Shown here piece by piece: positions 33,701 to 43,605 of a stretch of 64,000 nucleotides of DNA. Where the stretch lies: the NCBI GenBank assembly GCA_004794655.1, contig SMMW01000575.1:8442501-8506500 (forward strand), written 5' to 3'. The stretch is from Marisa cornuarietis (Eukaryota; Mollusca; Gastropoda; Architaenioglossa; Ampullariidae). Position 1 is the first letter of the stretch; every line of letters starts with the position of its first letter. Both the position numbers and the translations under genes were made by a program. A model generated the notes under the pieces. It made no database searches. It was given only the letters and a program-made list of their open reading frames with translations, and was not told where the DNA came from.

Positions 33701-35692
33701 TGATACCCAGAGACCAGGTGTCTACTTTGGGTCCAATCTCTGGCTGAAGACTATCTTCTGTTTCATCATCTGTCTCCACTGGTCCACTACACACTATCTC
33801 AGGGGCCATGTATTGAGGCAGCCTGAGAGAGGATACAATGACAACCACCAGGATAGTCTCCAGTCATAAACTGTATAATCAGCCATTGGTAACAAAGCCA
33901 AGTGAAGACATGAAAATGAAATGAAAAATCTTTGTGTTTAGACAAATCAGATCTTATAATAAATATCACATACCAATATAAATTAAGCTGCAAAGAAAGG
34001 TTAAATTACCCAATGGGAAAATTAACATCTGCTCCCCAGTCTGTCATGTAGTACATGCCGTATTCTGCTAGCTTAATGTCAGTCTGAAAAGGAACAAGAG
34101 CAAAACAAATCAGCTATGCAGAAAACATGGCTTTAAATAAAAATACAGCTTTCTATCACTTTTATTATGGCTATTGCCACACAAAAGAAATGCATTCACT
34201 CATGCTCACGTGTACCATGTTTCCTGAAAATAAGTCCTTACCCAGAAATAAGCCCTAGAATGATATTTAAGGATGCTCATGATATAAGCCTTACCCCAAA
34301 TATAAGTCCTAGTTAAGATCGTCAAACATACAGATGGATTTGTTCATCCATTAAAACACATAACGGACATATTAAATTATAAAGTAATGATATTAATATA
34401 TAAATAAATAATATTATGAGTTATAATGATGTTCTAGAAGAACATGTCTGTATTAGAATAAATGTAATTTTTTTTTTACTTGAATAAATGTAGATTTTTG
34501 TACATGAAAAAATAAGACATCCCTTGAAAATAAGCCTTAATATCTCTTTTGGAGCAAAAATTAACAAAAGACCTAGTCTTATTTTGGGGGAAACCTGGTT
34601 GATGTGTGCTCTGAACATTGTAAAAGTTTGGGTTGATCTCTGGTATGGAAAATTGTTCCCAGGGCCGGATGCTGGGAGTTTTCTCTGGTTTTCTTCCCCG
34701 CCACTTCATTACCCTTTTGGCCCCATATTGAAAACTTACCACTACATGGAAGTAATTTCATATCAAAGCACGCACATGCAATCAAAGCAGGAAAAGTTTT
34801 CCACTTACAAATAAACTGTACTTGTTTAGGTAATTAACTCACATCAGTCTGAAGAAGAATGTTGTCGATGGAGAGATTGTGATGAGTAATGCCTTTACTG
34901 TGTAGGTAAGACAGTCCGTCAATAACTTGGTAAGCAATGTGAACTATCCTGTGTTCACTGGATGAGACCAAAAAAAAAAATCAAATAAAATATTAAAAAC
35001 TGCTAAATAAGAATATACTTTGTAAGAAATTTTGTAATAATTGATGACATCACATTTTCTGACCGAAGACTGGCTGTGTTTCTGAGTGTTCATGCATGCA
35101 AATATTTATGTTCTGATAAGTGTAAGTTAAGAATTGATAAAAACTGGTACCTTGAATATTTCCCGGACTCAAGCAGACTCTGAAGTGTTGTTTTATAGTA
35201 CTCTGTTACTACAAGCATTCGCTCTGAAATAAATTTAGATGATGAGTTAAATCAAGAAAAACAAAAACTTGTTCATGCATTTTCATGCATGTCACAAATA
35301 TAATGTGTGATGCCACCTCCTCACAAAACTTATATATTCATTTGCAATTAAAACAAAAGTATTCTTTCCACAATGTTTTGCAAGCATTTCATTTATAGAA
35401 AAATCTACCCAGGAAAAAATCCTTCAGTGAAAAATAAAACAAAAACAAAACAAAAATTAAATAAAGGAATGCTACAGTTAACATAGAATGGACACTTACC
35501 ATGTTTGGACTTTGCAATATCTAAGTAGCGACAAAGCCGTGGATGCTCAATAGTTGTGAGGTACTGGAATCTGCCAAGCACTTTAATGGAATTTGGTGTT
35601 AGTGGAAGCCCATTAGGTCCACATTTATCATTCGGATGACTAGCAGCATAAAACGTGCTCACACCAAACTCTGCTTTGCCCAGCACGTTCAT
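18698..35692 (-). CDS. TBCK: TBCK, TBC1-domain protein with pseudokinase and rhodanese domains
   Basis: Putative Rab GAP of the TBC family, linked in vertebrates to mTOR signalling and endolysosomal trafficking. Coding exons in transcript order: 35692-35500, 35223-35151, 34957-34843, 34083-34010, 33822-33681, 33353-33284, 33043-32988, 32521-32460, 32246-32189, 30677-30596, 30123-29985, 28488-28389, 28164-28115, 27619-27517, 27303-27169, 26994-26932, 26558-26381, 23019-22936, 22675-22590, 22359-22323, 21562-21401, 21072-20903, 20367-20192, 19743-19584, 18808-18698. They sum to 2679 nt, 892 residues (human 893). The kinase-like domain is residues 1-275: HHN (114-116) replaces HRD, AEYG replaces the DFG region, and APE and DTWSLG are kept. 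The TBC domain is about 435-690, with DIPR (Arg512) and YWQG (Gln547) as the two catalytic fingers. The rhodanese domain is about 765-880, without a catalytic cysteine. The start aligns with the human start and an intron splits the 5' UTR at 35755. Confidence 0.95.
19181..19323. mobile_element. hAT-like MITE in the last TBCK intron
   Basis: Ends CAGAGGCGGCACTAGGGGG and CCCCCTACCGCCGGCTCTG are imperfect inverted repeats, flanked by GTGTTAG on both sides (19174-19180 and 19324-19330), seven of the eight bases expected for hAT. Length 143 bp, G/C-rich with a G run near 19200. No coding capacity. It resembles the small element at 53568-53711 in layout but not clearly in sequence. Confidence 0.65.
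21715..22075 (+). mobile_element. LINE ORF2 3'-terminal fragment
   Basis: On the plus strand, [13 protein letters not shown] near 21850-21890 matches the extreme C-terminus of CR1/L2 reverse transcriptases (pattern F+..LKTHLF). A pyrimidine-rich stretch and AT-rich 3' tail follow. Stops interrupt the frame upstream. It is in a TBCK intron, antisense to TBCK. Confidence 0.55.
23065..23477. mobile_element. hAT-type nonautonomous element (family H1, copy B)
   Basis: Starts CAGTGGTTGGAAAC and ends CATTCCTCACCCCTG. The interior GGCCATTTGGATATTTTTG and the AGACCAAATGATTCTGAAG region correspond, inverted, to copy A at 1899-2321. The flanking octamers TACAACAT and TATTACAT differ at two positions, in keeping with an old insertion. 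TBCK intron. Confidence 0.7.
23500..24945 (+). mobile_element. CR1-like LINE, degraded ORF2 (host of a nested insertion)
   Basis: Plus-strand reverse-transcriptase pieces in order: [16 protein letters not shown] (finger region, near 23970), [24 protein letters not shown] (near 24230), SYADNTQL where YADD is expected (24310), [25 protein letters not shown] (24550), [14 protein letters not shown] and [14 protein letters not shown] (24750-24830), and FPYVPARQ (24930). There are many frameshifts, stops and at least one deletion. The element breaks off at 24945, where a minus-strand LINE begins, and its probable 3' end reappears at 26111. Confidence 0.8.
24946..26110 (-). mobile_element. Rex1/CR1-group LINE with long open reverse-transcriptase frame
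   Basis: The minus-strand frame from about 26110 to 25208 is open for nearly 300 codons: [49 protein letters not shown] (catalytic FADD), [37 protein letters not shown] and [20 protein letters not shown]. It is 5'-truncated. The 3' UTR runs to 24946 and finishes with an (ATT)n tail after CACTTGGCAAATAAAAGG. This architecture fits Rex1-like elements best known from fishes, by recollection. The openness implies a recent insertion. It splits the CR1-like element at 23500-26228. Confidence 0.85.
26111..26228 (+). mobile_element. Probable 3' end of the interrupted CR1-like LINE
   Basis: TATGTTGTCCATGTCTTG, CATGCCCCTTAAGAGTGTGA and a terminal TTATTATTATTATT tail parallel the fragment at 4830-5060. 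Same strand as 23500-24945, so the simplest reading is one LINE split by the nested Rex1-like copy. About 200 bases of expected ORF end are missing. Confidence 0.55.
28745..28872. repeat. Two-unit tandem repeat of about 65 bp
   Basis: Units share ATGCTGA.TCACAATGCC, TGGAG, TTCTGTCA and GGGGTCA.AGTTATGCTGAGG with moderate divergence. TBCK intron, no coding potential. Confidence 0.5.
29403..29415. repeat. Target-site duplication of SINE S2 copy 2 (left)
   Basis: ACCTCAACATTTT, identical to 29603-29615 on the other side of the SINE. Confidence 0.75.
29416..29602 (+). mobile_element. tRNA-derived SINE (family S2, copy 2) with intact target-site duplication
   Basis: The head GTCCAGTGGCACAACGGTTA, then GCGCCTG forms the A box, and TGGTTTCAAATCTTG stands at the B-box position. 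The body GCATGTGGTATCTGTTTACA, then GGTCTGGCTG, and the end TGGTGTAAAACACCAA match the copy at 9850-10040. A perfect 13-bp direct repeat (29403-29415 and 29603-29615) frames it, showing LINE-mediated retrotransposition. TBCK intron, antisense to the gene. Confidence 0.87.
31060..31295 (-). mobile_element. LINE reverse-transcriptase fragment (RTE-like)
   Basis: The minus strand encodes [20 protein letters not shown], then [25 protein letters not shown], a piece of the reverse-transcriptase C-terminal region near the GCETW motif. It stops shortly after. Both ends are lost. TBCK intron between 30677 and 32189. Confidence 0.7.
34214..34600. mobile_element. MITE with AAATAAG-repeat termini
   Basis: Ends ACCATGTTTCCTGAAAATAA and TTATTTTGGGGGAAACCTGG are inverted partners. 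The left arm repeats AAATAAGYCCTA-type units (CCCAGAAATAAGCCCTAG, CCCCAAATATAAGTCCTAG) and continues GTTAAGATCGTCAAACATAC. I recall near-identical terminal and subterminal sequence from DNA transposon families in several vertebrate genomes, but cannot verify it. No transposase. TBCK intron between 34083 and 34843. Confidence 0.65.
34650..34775 (+). mobile_element. SINE family S3, 3' part
   Basis: TTTTCTCTGGTTTTCTTCCC and ATATTGAAAACTTACCACTA with a following TGGAAGTAATTTC correspond to GGGTTTTCTCCAGGTACTCC and ATATTGAGAAATCACCACTA in the complete copy at 60405-60690. Only the tail half is present. It directly follows the MITE ending at 34600. Confidence 0.6.
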
Positions 35693-35755
35693 TTCTGCAG
35701 GAAAATCAAGCCGCACAATCTCAAATCTGACATCTTTAAAGTTCTTCGATTCACT

Positions 35756-37523
35756 CTAATATTGCAAGTAAAATACAAATGAATATAGCTTTATATAACA
35801 TAAGCAAGTCCTGTAACTAAACAAGTAATTAAAAATAAAATAGAATCATTTTGGCAGACTTAAGTAAGGATTATTTTTAGATAATAATACTTACTGAAGC
35901 CTATCAATAAGATACTATTTTATTTCTATTTCCAATAGAAATAAAAAGGATCACTGAAATCGTAATGTGTTTGTTTAATATGATAATGTATTATTCTAAT
36001 AAGCAGGTTTCTATCACAAAGATGCTCACTGTGTATTAAAAGAAATAGGACAATTAAGTAACCAAAATGGCACACACTAATGGAAAAGATGGAAAGGTAT
36101 ACAGTACAACTCCTCTAAACCTCTGTAACAATTAAAGTGAATCTAAAGTGCATTAATTTTTTACAAGTATCTGCAAGCTTCGTTCATATATGATCTTTTT
36201 TGTAACATTTGCATCACAACAATATAGCTGGCCTCCGGTAATGTGCACGTACTTATCAGAAATTGGTCTTTCTAACAAAACGAAAGTGTAATCATTGCCA
36301 TTCCTCTGCCATGACGAATACATTTTTAGATCTGTATCACAGGTGAAGATTGAACTTCATATTCTAAACGCATACATCAAATATAGGCCTATGTGTATCA
36401 CCAACAGGCTCATTCTGTCGACCCAAACTTCATAGATCATTAATACTGTACAAGGCTGATGCTTTGAGGTCATGAAATAAATATTTTTATTTAATGTAGC
36501 ATACGACTTCATAAGAAAAATCTATGACAAAAATAGTTCACAAATTCGATAATAATGTAATTTAATTGAATAACGTACTATATAGGCCTATAGTAGAAAC
36601 CGTAAATTGATACATAAGATTTTCATCAATTTGTGTCTTTTGTAGAGGATACACATTCGTGTAGAATTATTCCTGTGTCGTAAAGGAACGTTTCAAAGAG
36701 AACTACAACTTCCTCGAATCCTATCTTTAACATTTGTGTCCTGCTTTTGACATACTATAGCTTAACAATGATTTTGGAACACCCACCGAAGCAGAAGACG
36801 GAAACGAAGAAGCTGCTTCAAAATATTTGGACAAAATGATTGCAAAGGAAGAAATAAAATCTTCAGAAATAAAACCAATAACAAAATTTATTTAAGCTAT
36901 TTCTGATATTTTGTTATTTATTTTCAAAAGTTCTTTTGTAAGTTAACTAAAAACATCTATTTTTGTTCTGTTAAAATCCCGCATGTTTACATTGGTTACA
37001 CGGCAAAAGTTGTTCAAGCTCGATCAGTGTTGTTTTCTCAAGAGGTGAACGCTTTATTTTTATTTTGAGCAAGTCCGTTTTGAAGTCATTATTTAATTCT
37101 CATTACAATGTATTTTGAAGAATTTTTAAAGGTTTGTGTAATTCTTTTTTCTTCTCTTATTGCAACAGGGTATATTCGACAAAGAGTGAAAGTCAACTGC
37201 AAAAGCGTGTAGTGATATGAATTTTAAAGCTTTGCGTTTAGCCTTAGGGCCAAGATAAAAACTTAATAATTATCCAGAGACAATGAAACAATAATGAGAC
37301 AACATCCACATACATATACAATAATTGCTAATATGTAGGCCTACATTTTTGGATTCGAAAAGCTAATTACAAAACATTAATTCGGGAGCCGAACGCCTCC
37401 ATCGACAATATGCTAACTGCCCCCTCATTTGGGTAAACTGTCACAGAGGTTAGCTGTATCAATTTTTGTTAAGCTAACTCAATCAACTGAATATGCATAG
37501 GCAAAACTTCAATACTTTTTCCC
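35756..37523. other. Head-to-head spacer between TBCK and DNAAF6
   Basis: TBCK is transcribed leftward and DNAAF6 rightward from this interval of about 1.8 kb, so it should hold both promoters and the unlocated non-coding first exon of TBCK (an acceptor is seen at 35755). The sequence is AT-rich without an obvious CpG island or TATA box. The only coding-like stretch is 36761-36895, listed separately. Confidence 0.55.
36761..36895 (+). other. Coding-like terminal-exon candidate, unidentified
   Basis: After the possible acceptor TACTATAG (ends 36760), an open frame of 44 codons runs to TAA at 36893-36895. It encodes an acidic, hydrophilic segment (FGTPTEAEDGNEEAASKYL, then DKMIAKEE). The composition looks more like protein than random AT-rich DNA, but there is no upstream exon that I can join on the plus strand, and I do not recognise the sequence. 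It could be the last exon of a small unknown gene, a retrocopy scrap or chance. Confidence 0.25.
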
Positions 37524-37550
37524 ATGTCCAGGACAGTATTAAGATCTGAA

Positions 37551-40500
37551 ATGGAGTTTTCAGCATGTGATATGCAGTCTCTTGCAAATCTTCTGAAGAC
37601 AGAAGAACCAGAATCTGACAGTGAAGATGACTTAAAGGTGAGATGAGAATTGTACATTGACCGAAGATTATCAAAAGGCAGTTTTGAAACCATATTTTTA
37701 ATAGTTTATACTGCAAAGAAAAATATTGTTATTTCCAATTATAAGTGGCTGCTGAACTAATTTATGAAGTATACGTATTAATCATATTTGTCAAGAATTT
37801 ACAACTAGATATATTGTAGTACAAAGTAAAATGTTTACTGAAAAGAAAATAAATAATATTTTATTTAAACACAATTCTTATTATAATGTAGAAATGATTA
37901 CAAAGATATTGGGCGTAGAAATGATTACAAAGATATTGGGCCAATCTTGTGAGTTTGCTGGATGGCAGCTCTATGCATACATTTTTCGTATTTTCTTTTG
38001 TAAATTCTGTCAAGGATGAACTTCAACATCATGGCCCTTACACTTTATCCTGGGAAGTGTTGGTTGAAATGTTGTAACCTTTTTTTACATAACATGCTTA
38101 AGGCACACACAATGCTGTATGAAACTGTGAATACATTTTGCAGATATAGAGCATTAAATTCCTAATGTTTTGTTACAGCCATTCATTTTTCATATTGTAT
38201 TTATTATATATTTTGCCACTTTACTTGTACATATTATAATTTTATATTTATTTTACAGCCAGATGGGACCATGGGCTCTCTTGCACCTGGAGATATTGGT
38301 CCAAAGGCAAAACCACAAAATAAAGGTGAAGACAGTTTTGTTTCTTTACTCCTAATTCTTCTTCTTCTTTCATTCTTTAGTAAATAAGTACACACAAAGC
38401 TGGCTTAAAGGTCTTTTATTCTTTACTTAAGTACATACAAAGCCATTTTATGGATCCTGCCTTCTTTAGTTAATAAGTACACATCAAAATCAGTTTATAG
38501 ATCCTGCTTCTTTATAAGCAGTTTTCACTCTCCAAAGTCATAGAGACTTTAAGCAACAGTGGGTATCCAGATAAACATGAAAATATGTTTTTATTGTTGA
38601 AAATCAAATTATTTTTAATTATGTGTGTGTCCATGAGTCACACAAATCCTTTCTTCCTTGGACACAAAGAACAACCAGCAACAAAAATGTGTTCAGGAAT
38701 TTATTAATTTTTGTTAGCATCTAGCTCTCAGAAGAATTTGAGCAAAGACATCTGGGATGCTGAAGAAGTCGTTGAGGGTTCTGAATATGACTGTCTGCAT
38801 GATCCTCGTCCACAGCCTGGGTGAGTGTGTGTGTGTGTGGGGGGGGGGGAGGGGAATATATATTGTGTCTAAAAAAATCTCATATAATTTGCATTTATTA
38901 TTGTTGTAAATATTGCCATCCCTTTGTCACCTTTAAATGAAATCACAACACAAAAAGCTTTGGCTATGATCACTCTGAGTTCTAAGATGTCAGCTCACAG
39001 AGTATTAAGTACAAATATTTTAAGAATGTTTAATGAAATTGTAGAAAGCAGCAAAATCTAGAGTTAATGTCATATACGTGTCATAAAATAGTTTTTCATT
39101 TTTGTTTCTAGTTATGTAGCCAGTCTTGTATCACTGGATACTCTGAGCTGCCACACAAGGATCTAATTTATAGATTTTATTCTTTTTCCATGTTGATTTG
39201 ATACAGCATTTAACAAAGGTGAGGTAATTGAAATATGAGCTCTGAATCCAAATATTTAGGTATGAGATTATATACAAACAAGCTGTAACAAGTGAGGACA
39301 TGTTCCTCCAGATGGGCAACAAGACACCTGCCACTGCTAGCTGTGAAGACATGATTGTAAGAAAACACTTTCTTCCCCATAGTCATAAGTAAAATATTAG
39401 TCTCTCTTTAAATACATATATATTTCAAAGTTTTCTTGCAAACCATATGAACAAAAATCTCTCAGATGTGTCTTGAATATCACAGAGAAACTTCTGGGTC
39501 TTATGACTTGAACTGAGTATTGCAGTAAGAATGAGAATGGCATGGAAGATTAAATGTTTGGCCTAAAAAATATCTCGATTTGCTGTTTCTTATGTCATTT
39601 CAGACAATACAAATAGCAATGAAAATGTTACATAGTAACAAGCATGTTTGCAACACACCTTTCTTGGTATGCTAGTAAAGTGCGTAGTTTTTTTTTTTCA
39701 GGTAAAAATCCACTTACCTGAAACCAAAATGTCTGATGTAGAACTTGATGTAAAAGAAAAGTTCCTTGACCTCAGAACTCCAAAATAGTAAGCAAATAGT
39801 AAGGCAGAGGATTACAGAAGTTTTCCTCTCGTAAATTCCTATTTGCGTGTTTCTGTGTGGATGTGTACGTGCACTTTTTAACTTCATCTTTACTTCTACT
39901 ATAAAAAGCTTAAGAAAAGTTGTTTTAAATTAGTAATCCTAAAAGAAAACCAGTTTTTCTTCTCTGAAAATACTGGCAATGATGAAGACAATATTACCTT
40001 CCAGTAACAGGTATTTTAATAGTTCATCAAAACATTTATGACACACATTCTTTAGAAACAGCTCCAGGGATCTCCTTAATAATTAATATTAATAAATTCT
40101 TAACCTCTTTTAATGTATCTTTGAACTTTAACTGGTAAGGTGTGAGACCCATCATGTAGTGGCCATAATGGGCATGAACTGACTCATTGTCTAGTGCATG
40201 GACTATGAGAGGTGGAGCCTAATCTCTTCTGCTGCCTTTTACCTTTTCTGCTAAATCAGGTTGCCATTCATGCTGCATAGGTAGGGGAAATTTTTCCAGT
40301 CACAGGCCTGAGTGAACTACATCTTTCCACCCTGAAAGTCAAGTGTACCAACCCACACTAGGGGCCATATGTTTTACTGCTCTTTTGGCCATAAGCTATG
40401 TGACATTTTGAATAACCTTTGTTTTATTAACTTTAAAGGCTTTATTAAGGACCATTGTATTTCAGAGTGAGTATTTTTTTTTTGTTGCATGTTCAGCTTT

Positions 40501-40623
40501 CTAGGACTTTATCTCCCACATCCAGTGGACCATAAGAAAGGAAAAGCACAATGGGACTCCAGATCTCAAACTCTGCATGTCACACTACATATGGTGCGAG
40601 ACCTAGACCTATTTAACTTTTGA
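37551..40623 (+). CDS. DNAAF6: DNAAF6/PIH1D3, axonemal dynein preassembly factor
   Basis: PIH1-family co-chaperone adaptor that helps the HSP90/R2TP machinery assemble axonemal dynein arms in the cytoplasm. Exons: 37551-37637, 38259-38325, 38718-38820, 39260-39356, 39702-39787, 40497-40623 (TGA). They sum to 567 nt, 188 residues against 214 in human. Features in order: acidic N-terminus (EEPESDSEDDLK), MGSLAPGDIGP, KDIWDAEEVVEGSEYD, YEIIYKQAVTSEDMFLQM, LDVKEKFLDLRTPKY and the end LHMVRDLDLFNF. The second half is the CS-like PIH1 C-terminal domain. An in-frame upstream ATG at 37524 would add nine residues. I prefer 37551 because it has a purine at -3 and G at +4. The final intron (39788-40496) and intron 2, with AT-rich degenerate 60-70 bp repeats at 38380-38520, carry nothing else recognised. 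Confidence 0.93.
37889..37941. repeat. 27-bp tandem duplication in DNAAF6 intron 1
   Basis: The unit GTAGAAATGATTACAAAG, then ATATTGGGC, occurs twice in a row with no or almost no change, indicating a recent local duplication. Confidence 0.8.
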
Positions 40624-42729
40624 CTGGAATTGGTTTGCAAGTCCAAAACACTTACATCCAGTCTAATATTTACTTCAAGGTTTTATTCAGTCATGTCATT
40701 TCATAAGAATGTGATGTCATAACAAGTCTCTTAAAGGGTTTAACCAGAGCTGTGTGTCATGCATAGTTAGCTCAAAAAGAGTTCATAAAATTCCTATGGA
40801 AAACATGAATATGTGGTGAGTAGCTACAGTAAAATATGATATATCATAGTTCAGGTGCAGTTCTGGTGCAATGCTGCAATTAGCTTCAAACTTCATTTCA
40901 CTATGTGTATCATCTTTGTCATAGGTGAATAAGAATGAGTAGTTCCCCCCACCCTGCCCCTCTCACTTGCTCTGCCTTTAAATATTCAAGCTAGATTTAA
41001 AAAGACATTTCTTCCATCAGTTTGTATAACTGGTGTGCTGGTAGATTAACCCCCTTCTCTCAGTCGTGGAAACTTTTGTCTACCTGCATTCCTTTAATTT
41101 TTTTCATTTTCATATTCAATATTTTCACATGCCTTTTTTAAAAAACCTTTTTACACTGCTTGATGCTTCCTATGTGAAGCACAGAGATTATTTCATCATA
41201 ATAATAATCATTATCATCATCCTTCTTTGAAGCATGACCAGTATCACTTGGCAGATAAGTGTGAAGTTTTTATAATTATAACACTTTTTTGCATCTTCAT
41301 GCAGAAAAATAACTTTTACAGACCTGTACAGGATAGCACCTACATAGTTCATGCACCTAATGCCCCAAATAGGTAATAGAGTTTGAAATGAGGAATGTAA
41401 AAGATGATTCCCTGGAGTGCATAATCATAAAATAAAAGTCATAATACTTTAATAGTTCTGACATCAGAAATAGCAGCACAAGAGGTTTTATTGTCATAAA
41501 TACATTTGTTACATTTATCACAACAATTGTACTTTGTGGAAGTTGTATGCAAGAGCGTCAGGTGAGAGAGAGGAGTGGATGAGTGTAGATTAAATGGTTT
41601 CTACAGAATACTTGAATGATGCAATAAAAGTTGTACTTTCTGGAAATTTTGATTTATTTTATTTTTCATGGCAGTAAAAAGAATCTGAACAATATTTTAA
41701 AGTAAATATCTACTGTTTGCTGATAATAATCAAATCCAAGGATGTAGGTGATGTATACTGTCACATTTATTTCCAAAAAGATCTGTGAATAACATGTGGT
41801 TTTCTTACTTCAAGGTAAAAATAATCTCTAACATCTGACAATCAGTTAAAAACAACTTAAAAAATGATGCACAATTCAAAATTTTAATGTCGTTACACAT
41901 CAGCAAACATTTAAATACTTGAATCTGACATTCCACCATAATTAAGATCCTTAAGATGCTGCTAACAAGATGTCTAAAGAAATTATTACTTACTACAATG
42001 TTTGCTTGCTAGTTTGCCATAAAGTATTGCTATACCATTTTTAGTGTCTATGACTCTAAGATGCAGTGAAGTATTATAGTTTCATATTAAATAGATGTAT
42101 TTCGAGCACCAGCATGATCACAAATGCGTGCACACACAAACACACAGCAGTTTTACAAAAAACAAAATACCATGAATAATACACAGAATTAGTGATAAAC
42201 ATTCACCTGTTGTATAAACACTCACTTCTGACTTGGGAAAAAAAAACCCACCTATATCCTCAGAAATAATTTGAAAAGAGATTGGCTTTGCAACAAATAA
42301 TAACAGAAGAAAGTGCCTTTTACAACTAATGCCAAAAAGATTAAATCCAATAGCATGATATACTTGTATGCACAGCATGCTCTCTCTGTCTCAAGCACAT
42401 GAAAAAAAATATGCATGGTAGCGCGCACACACACACACACATATATATCCATTCATGTAAAAGTGCATGCATGCACATGCACACAATCATCCAGGCATGC
42501 ACAACATGATTACAGTCACCTCTGTACAAAAAATGTCATTAGCAAAGCACTAAGGTTTTGTACTAGAGCTAAATGCATGCTTTATAAACAGGTTCTATGA
42601 AGTGAGTATTTTATTCACCCATTTGAGACAATTTTGTGTTCTATTAGGCTATGAAACAGAAAACATAATTTAGAAACGCCCCAATACTACATCCCTTTAA
42701 ATAAAAGTCTTGATTAAACGAGACATCAT
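40624..42729. other. DNAAF6 3' flank, no gene seen
   Basis: AT-rich sequence with candidate poly(A) signals AATAAA at 41431-41436 and 41623-41628, a (AC)n tract near 42423 and nothing coding. The region beyond about 42000 could belong to the 3' UTR of RNF121 coming from the right, but no signal decides this. Confidence 0.45.
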
Positions 42730-43605
42730 TTGTGGGCTCAGGCTAACTAAATTATCAACTTAAAAATTATCCTACTATATCTGGTAAGGCCATAGTGTGC
42801 TAACACTTTTTGCAACATGTACACTCCCAGGCTGCCAGGCACTGACTGTCCTCTTAGTTACTATAAAATAGGCAGATGGTGCTGCAGAGGTCACACGCCC
42901 CAAGATCTGGGATGGAATGACTTTCTTGGCATGGTCTGCTCATGTGCATAAAGACAAAGCTCATTATCACTCTGTGTATCACCTGTGTAAAACCAGCTGT
43001 GGACAACAATTTACATGTGTACAGCTGGCATTGAAGAAATGGACAATGCTCATTTAGTCCATGTCCAGTCTCTTCACTGCCTTCATATGCATGTGAATTG
43101 TCATTTACAGCTTGTTTTATTGTGCAGATGATATACATAAACCTGTTTGCATCTTGTCTCATTAAGGTTCATTTATTCCTTATTCAGTCTCTTTACTGCC
43201 AGCAAAACCTGATTGCCATATGGACGTGAATTGTTGTCCACAGCTTGTTTTATTGTGCAGATGATAAAGCAGTAATGAACTTTGTCTTTATAAACATGCA
43301 GAGACCATGCCATGATGGTCGTTCTGTCCCAGACATTGGGCATGTGACACAAGCAACTGGTGAGAAGCATACACGTCTGTCCCTTCATGTACTCGCACGT
43401 GTCCTGTCTATCCCATAATGGACATTCCTCGCCCATCCCTCACAAGTTGCCTTATTATCATAATTCGCTTAAGACAAATTAATGTTGCTATGAAAAATCT
43501 CCTAGATTAACTGGATTTCAAGTTCTGCCTGCAGCTGCCTTGGCAGGGCTAGACCAAATTAATGAAACATTCAGCTCCCAAGCCAGACATTCCCCATCCC
43601 TGCCC
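42730..43605. mobile_element. hAT-type element (family H1, copy C), longer and internally duplicated
   Basis: AACTAAATTATCAACTTAAA, then CCATAGTGTGCTAACACTTT and CAGGCTGCCAGGCACTGACT parallel copy B, and the right end GCCAGACATTCCCCATCCCT, then G, is clear. The left terminus is eroded. The middle holds two copies of GTGAATTGT..T..ACAGCTTG, then TTTTATTGTGCAGATGAT (about 43090 and 43235), so this copy is roughly twice the length of A and B. Confidence 0.6.
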
